From Bostrychus sinensis (taxonomy: Eukaryota; Chordata; Actinopteri; Gobiiformes; Eleotridae): a DNA stretch of 64,000 bases. The translations under genes were made by a program, and so were the position numbers. Shown piece by piece: positions 62,169 to 64,000 of this stretch. The DNA lies in assembly GCA_020698575.1 (NCBI GenBank), contig CM036256.1, positions 20,041,908 through 20,105,907 of the forward strand, given 5' to 3'. The notes below the pieces were generated by a model, which did not search any database, had not been told where the DNA came from, and saw only the letters and a list, made by a program, of their open reading frames with translations. Every line of letters starts with the position of its first letter. The first letter of the stretch is position 1.

Positions 62169-64000
62169 TCTGAGAAATACGAGTGCTTAATTCAACCAGG
62201 GGCCTGTAATGAGAGGTGTGTGACACAGGCAGACTCAGAGACAGGTGGCAGACTCAAAGACTACTGAGGCAACAGGTGAGAGGAGCACTCCAGATCATTA
62301 CCCCTGGAACATCTTTTTAATTACTATTTTCATTTAGACTTTCTAACCGAGACATATAATTTAGGAGTTAAAATAGGACAAATACAAATTACAGTGAAGA
62401 GCCTTCTACTAATTTTATATACTGAGTATTACAGTCAATTAAACATCTGAACAACAAAATCTTGCTCATGTTTTCTACACAGTCTTTTACATTACATACA
62501 TGTATTGGATTGGTTGTCAGTTGCCAAAACATCATGATTTTTCAGAATTTGCTCTTTGGTGGTTAATGCTAATTCTGCCATAGAAAATGTGGTCTGCTTA
62601 TCTAATGGCACCATTTTAGACCACAGCTGAACAAACACTAAAAAGAACTCTAGGGACTGTGGTTGTTATACTTACAGCAGAAGGTGACAAGATGCAACAA
62701 CTTAACACATATTTTTTAAACTCTACATTCACACTTGGTAACATCTCTCACTTCTTACGTCTTAGTGTTTTTGTGGCTTTACTGCTCTGTCTTGGAAAAA
62801 AAAAACCTCTCTCAGTACATAGCATGTTCCAGAAACCCGATCGATTATTGAATTAGTTGACAATTATCTTAATAATTGGTCATAATCAATACATTCATTT
62901 AGTCATTGCGGCCCTGAATAAAAAACAATAATAACTTTAAAGCAACACTAACCATTTTTTCTGACAAAATTAAAACCAGTTTTCCATCTAAAAATAATTA
63001 CATCTATCCCAACTGGAGCTGAAGCCTAAACGTATAAAACTGAATTTAATGTTAGACCAATATGAACCATCAAGTTACTTCTCCTTCTAAAGATCTACAA
63101 TATTTATCTGTGTTTCACTTTGTTTCTCTTCTCTATCAGTGTTTTACTTCTTTGCACTGATTGTGTAAACAGGCATTGCCAGCACTATAGCCACTTTCTC
63201 TGACTTTCTCTGGCAGCAAGTGATAAAGAACAGACTTCATTATGATCCTGGTTATATTTTTGTTTTGGAATTGAGGTTTAATTTTAGACAGACTGTGAAA
63301 ATAAATGAGCCAACCAACCCACAAATGCCTAGTCATTAGTAGGATTAAGCAGGAGATATCAGGTGACCCCAAAGTCGATATCACTCCAAAACAGCCCAAC
63401 AGAGAGAGTGAGGTAAAGTGAAGTAGACGGCACAGGAAAAGAACAACAAATTGAACAACAGAATCGGAAAGCCTGGGGTCACTTGTGGGAAAATGTGGTG
63501 TGGAAAGTAAATTAAAGAAAGTAAAATGGGAATTGAAAAGGGCAGAAGTGGTAGAGAGGAGAGATAGAGCAAATAATCCATTGCAGGGGGAATGAGATGG
63601 AGAGACAAGAAGGAGGGAGGTCAGAGGGAGGTCAGAGGTCGGCGTACAGTGATGGAGAAGTGTGGGATGGCAGAGGAGGTGGACTTTAACCTGGCTCTTA
63701 TTTAGCCCCAGGTAGACGCACACTTGTTCATTATTGACTACTGGGATCGTGCCATTTATTTTACATCATATAACAGCAGCCAGCACAACCTAAAAGCTTA
63801 TAACCTTTGCAGACACTCATAGGTACCAATCCACTCTTTCTCTCCAATGTCAGAAGGCTGCAATCAGAAATTATATCACAACGCCTACATTTGAGACATA
63901 AAAAGTTCCAAAAGATAAGAGATTTTTTATTTTTCAATAGTTTCTAAGTATCATTTGTTTTAGTCCTTAGTTTAGTGCTGGGTTATTTTAATGTTATATT

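Larger units (their letters stand above)
42603..64000. other. Gene-free 21 kb upstream of lingo3
   Basis: No supported coding gene. It probably includes lingo3 5' non-coding exon(s) and promoter, not identifiable here. Recognised contents are listed separately: SINEs, RTE relics, hAT and Tc1-type miniature elements, and GT, A and C tracts. The part at 45740-46000, with GTTCACACCTGCACAAACAA, also looks like a degenerate dispersed fish repeat. The blocks 50140-50290, 53150-53470, 58380-58640 and 61480-61640 are non-repetitive and contain TAAT-type motifs. They could be conserved non-coding elements, but only alignment would show it. Confidence 0.55.

Noticed and set aside
63136..63723. 195-residue open frame on the minus strand
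   Set aside because: Low-complexity Leu/Ser/His/Pro composition from a purine-rich plus strand, no domain, no exon context; judged incidental.

Overview
This window reads as nuclear DNA of a ray-finned (teleost) fish. It carries vertebrate genes with short AT-rich introns, an intact Tc1-like transposon, tRNA-derived SINEs, degenerate RTE-type LINE ends, hAT-type and Tc1-type miniature elements, and microsatellites. I cannot name the species. Three protein-coding genes are supported: the 5' eight exons of an SLC22 organic cation/carnitine transporter (minus strand, 123-2450, continuing off the left edge); onecut3, a CUT-homeodomain transcription factor (plus strand, 17034-26660, two coding exons around an 8.2 kb intron); and lingo3, an LRR-Ig membrane protein (minus strand, 40017-42545, three coding exons). 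ONECUT3 and LINGO3 lie near each other on human 19p13.3, which supports both assignments.

Layout: 1-2450 transporter; 2451-7754 repeat-rich, dominated by a 3.4 kb element (3383-6767) with about 200 bp of near-identical unique inverted ends, a perfect 9 bp target duplication, and about 21 copies of a ~152 bp unit in two opposed arrays; 7757-9361 a Tc1-like transposon with an open 342-residue DD34E transposase; 9364-17033 the onecut3 upstream region; 17034-26660 onecut3; 26661-40016 non-coding, with candidate 3' UTR and several small transposon relics; 40017-42600 lingo3; 42601-64000 a 21 kb non-coding stretch upstream of lingo3 with further repeats and unproven candidate regulatory blocks.

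The three genes do not form a pathway: a plasma-membrane transporter, a nuclear regulator of neural and endodermal development, and a neuronal surface protein. The long non-coding flanks and large onecut3 intron are typical of developmental regulators.

The most unusual items are the 3.4 kb palindromic-array element (Mutator-like by its 9 bp duplication, but non-coding), its alternating two-type higher-order repeat with an M-box-like palindrome in nearly every unit, two phase-0 introns inside a lingo3 reading frame that is normally uninterrupted, and clusters of ONECUT/CUT-type hexamers around onecut3. All family calls come from reading the sequence and from remembered family features; no search or alignment was run.
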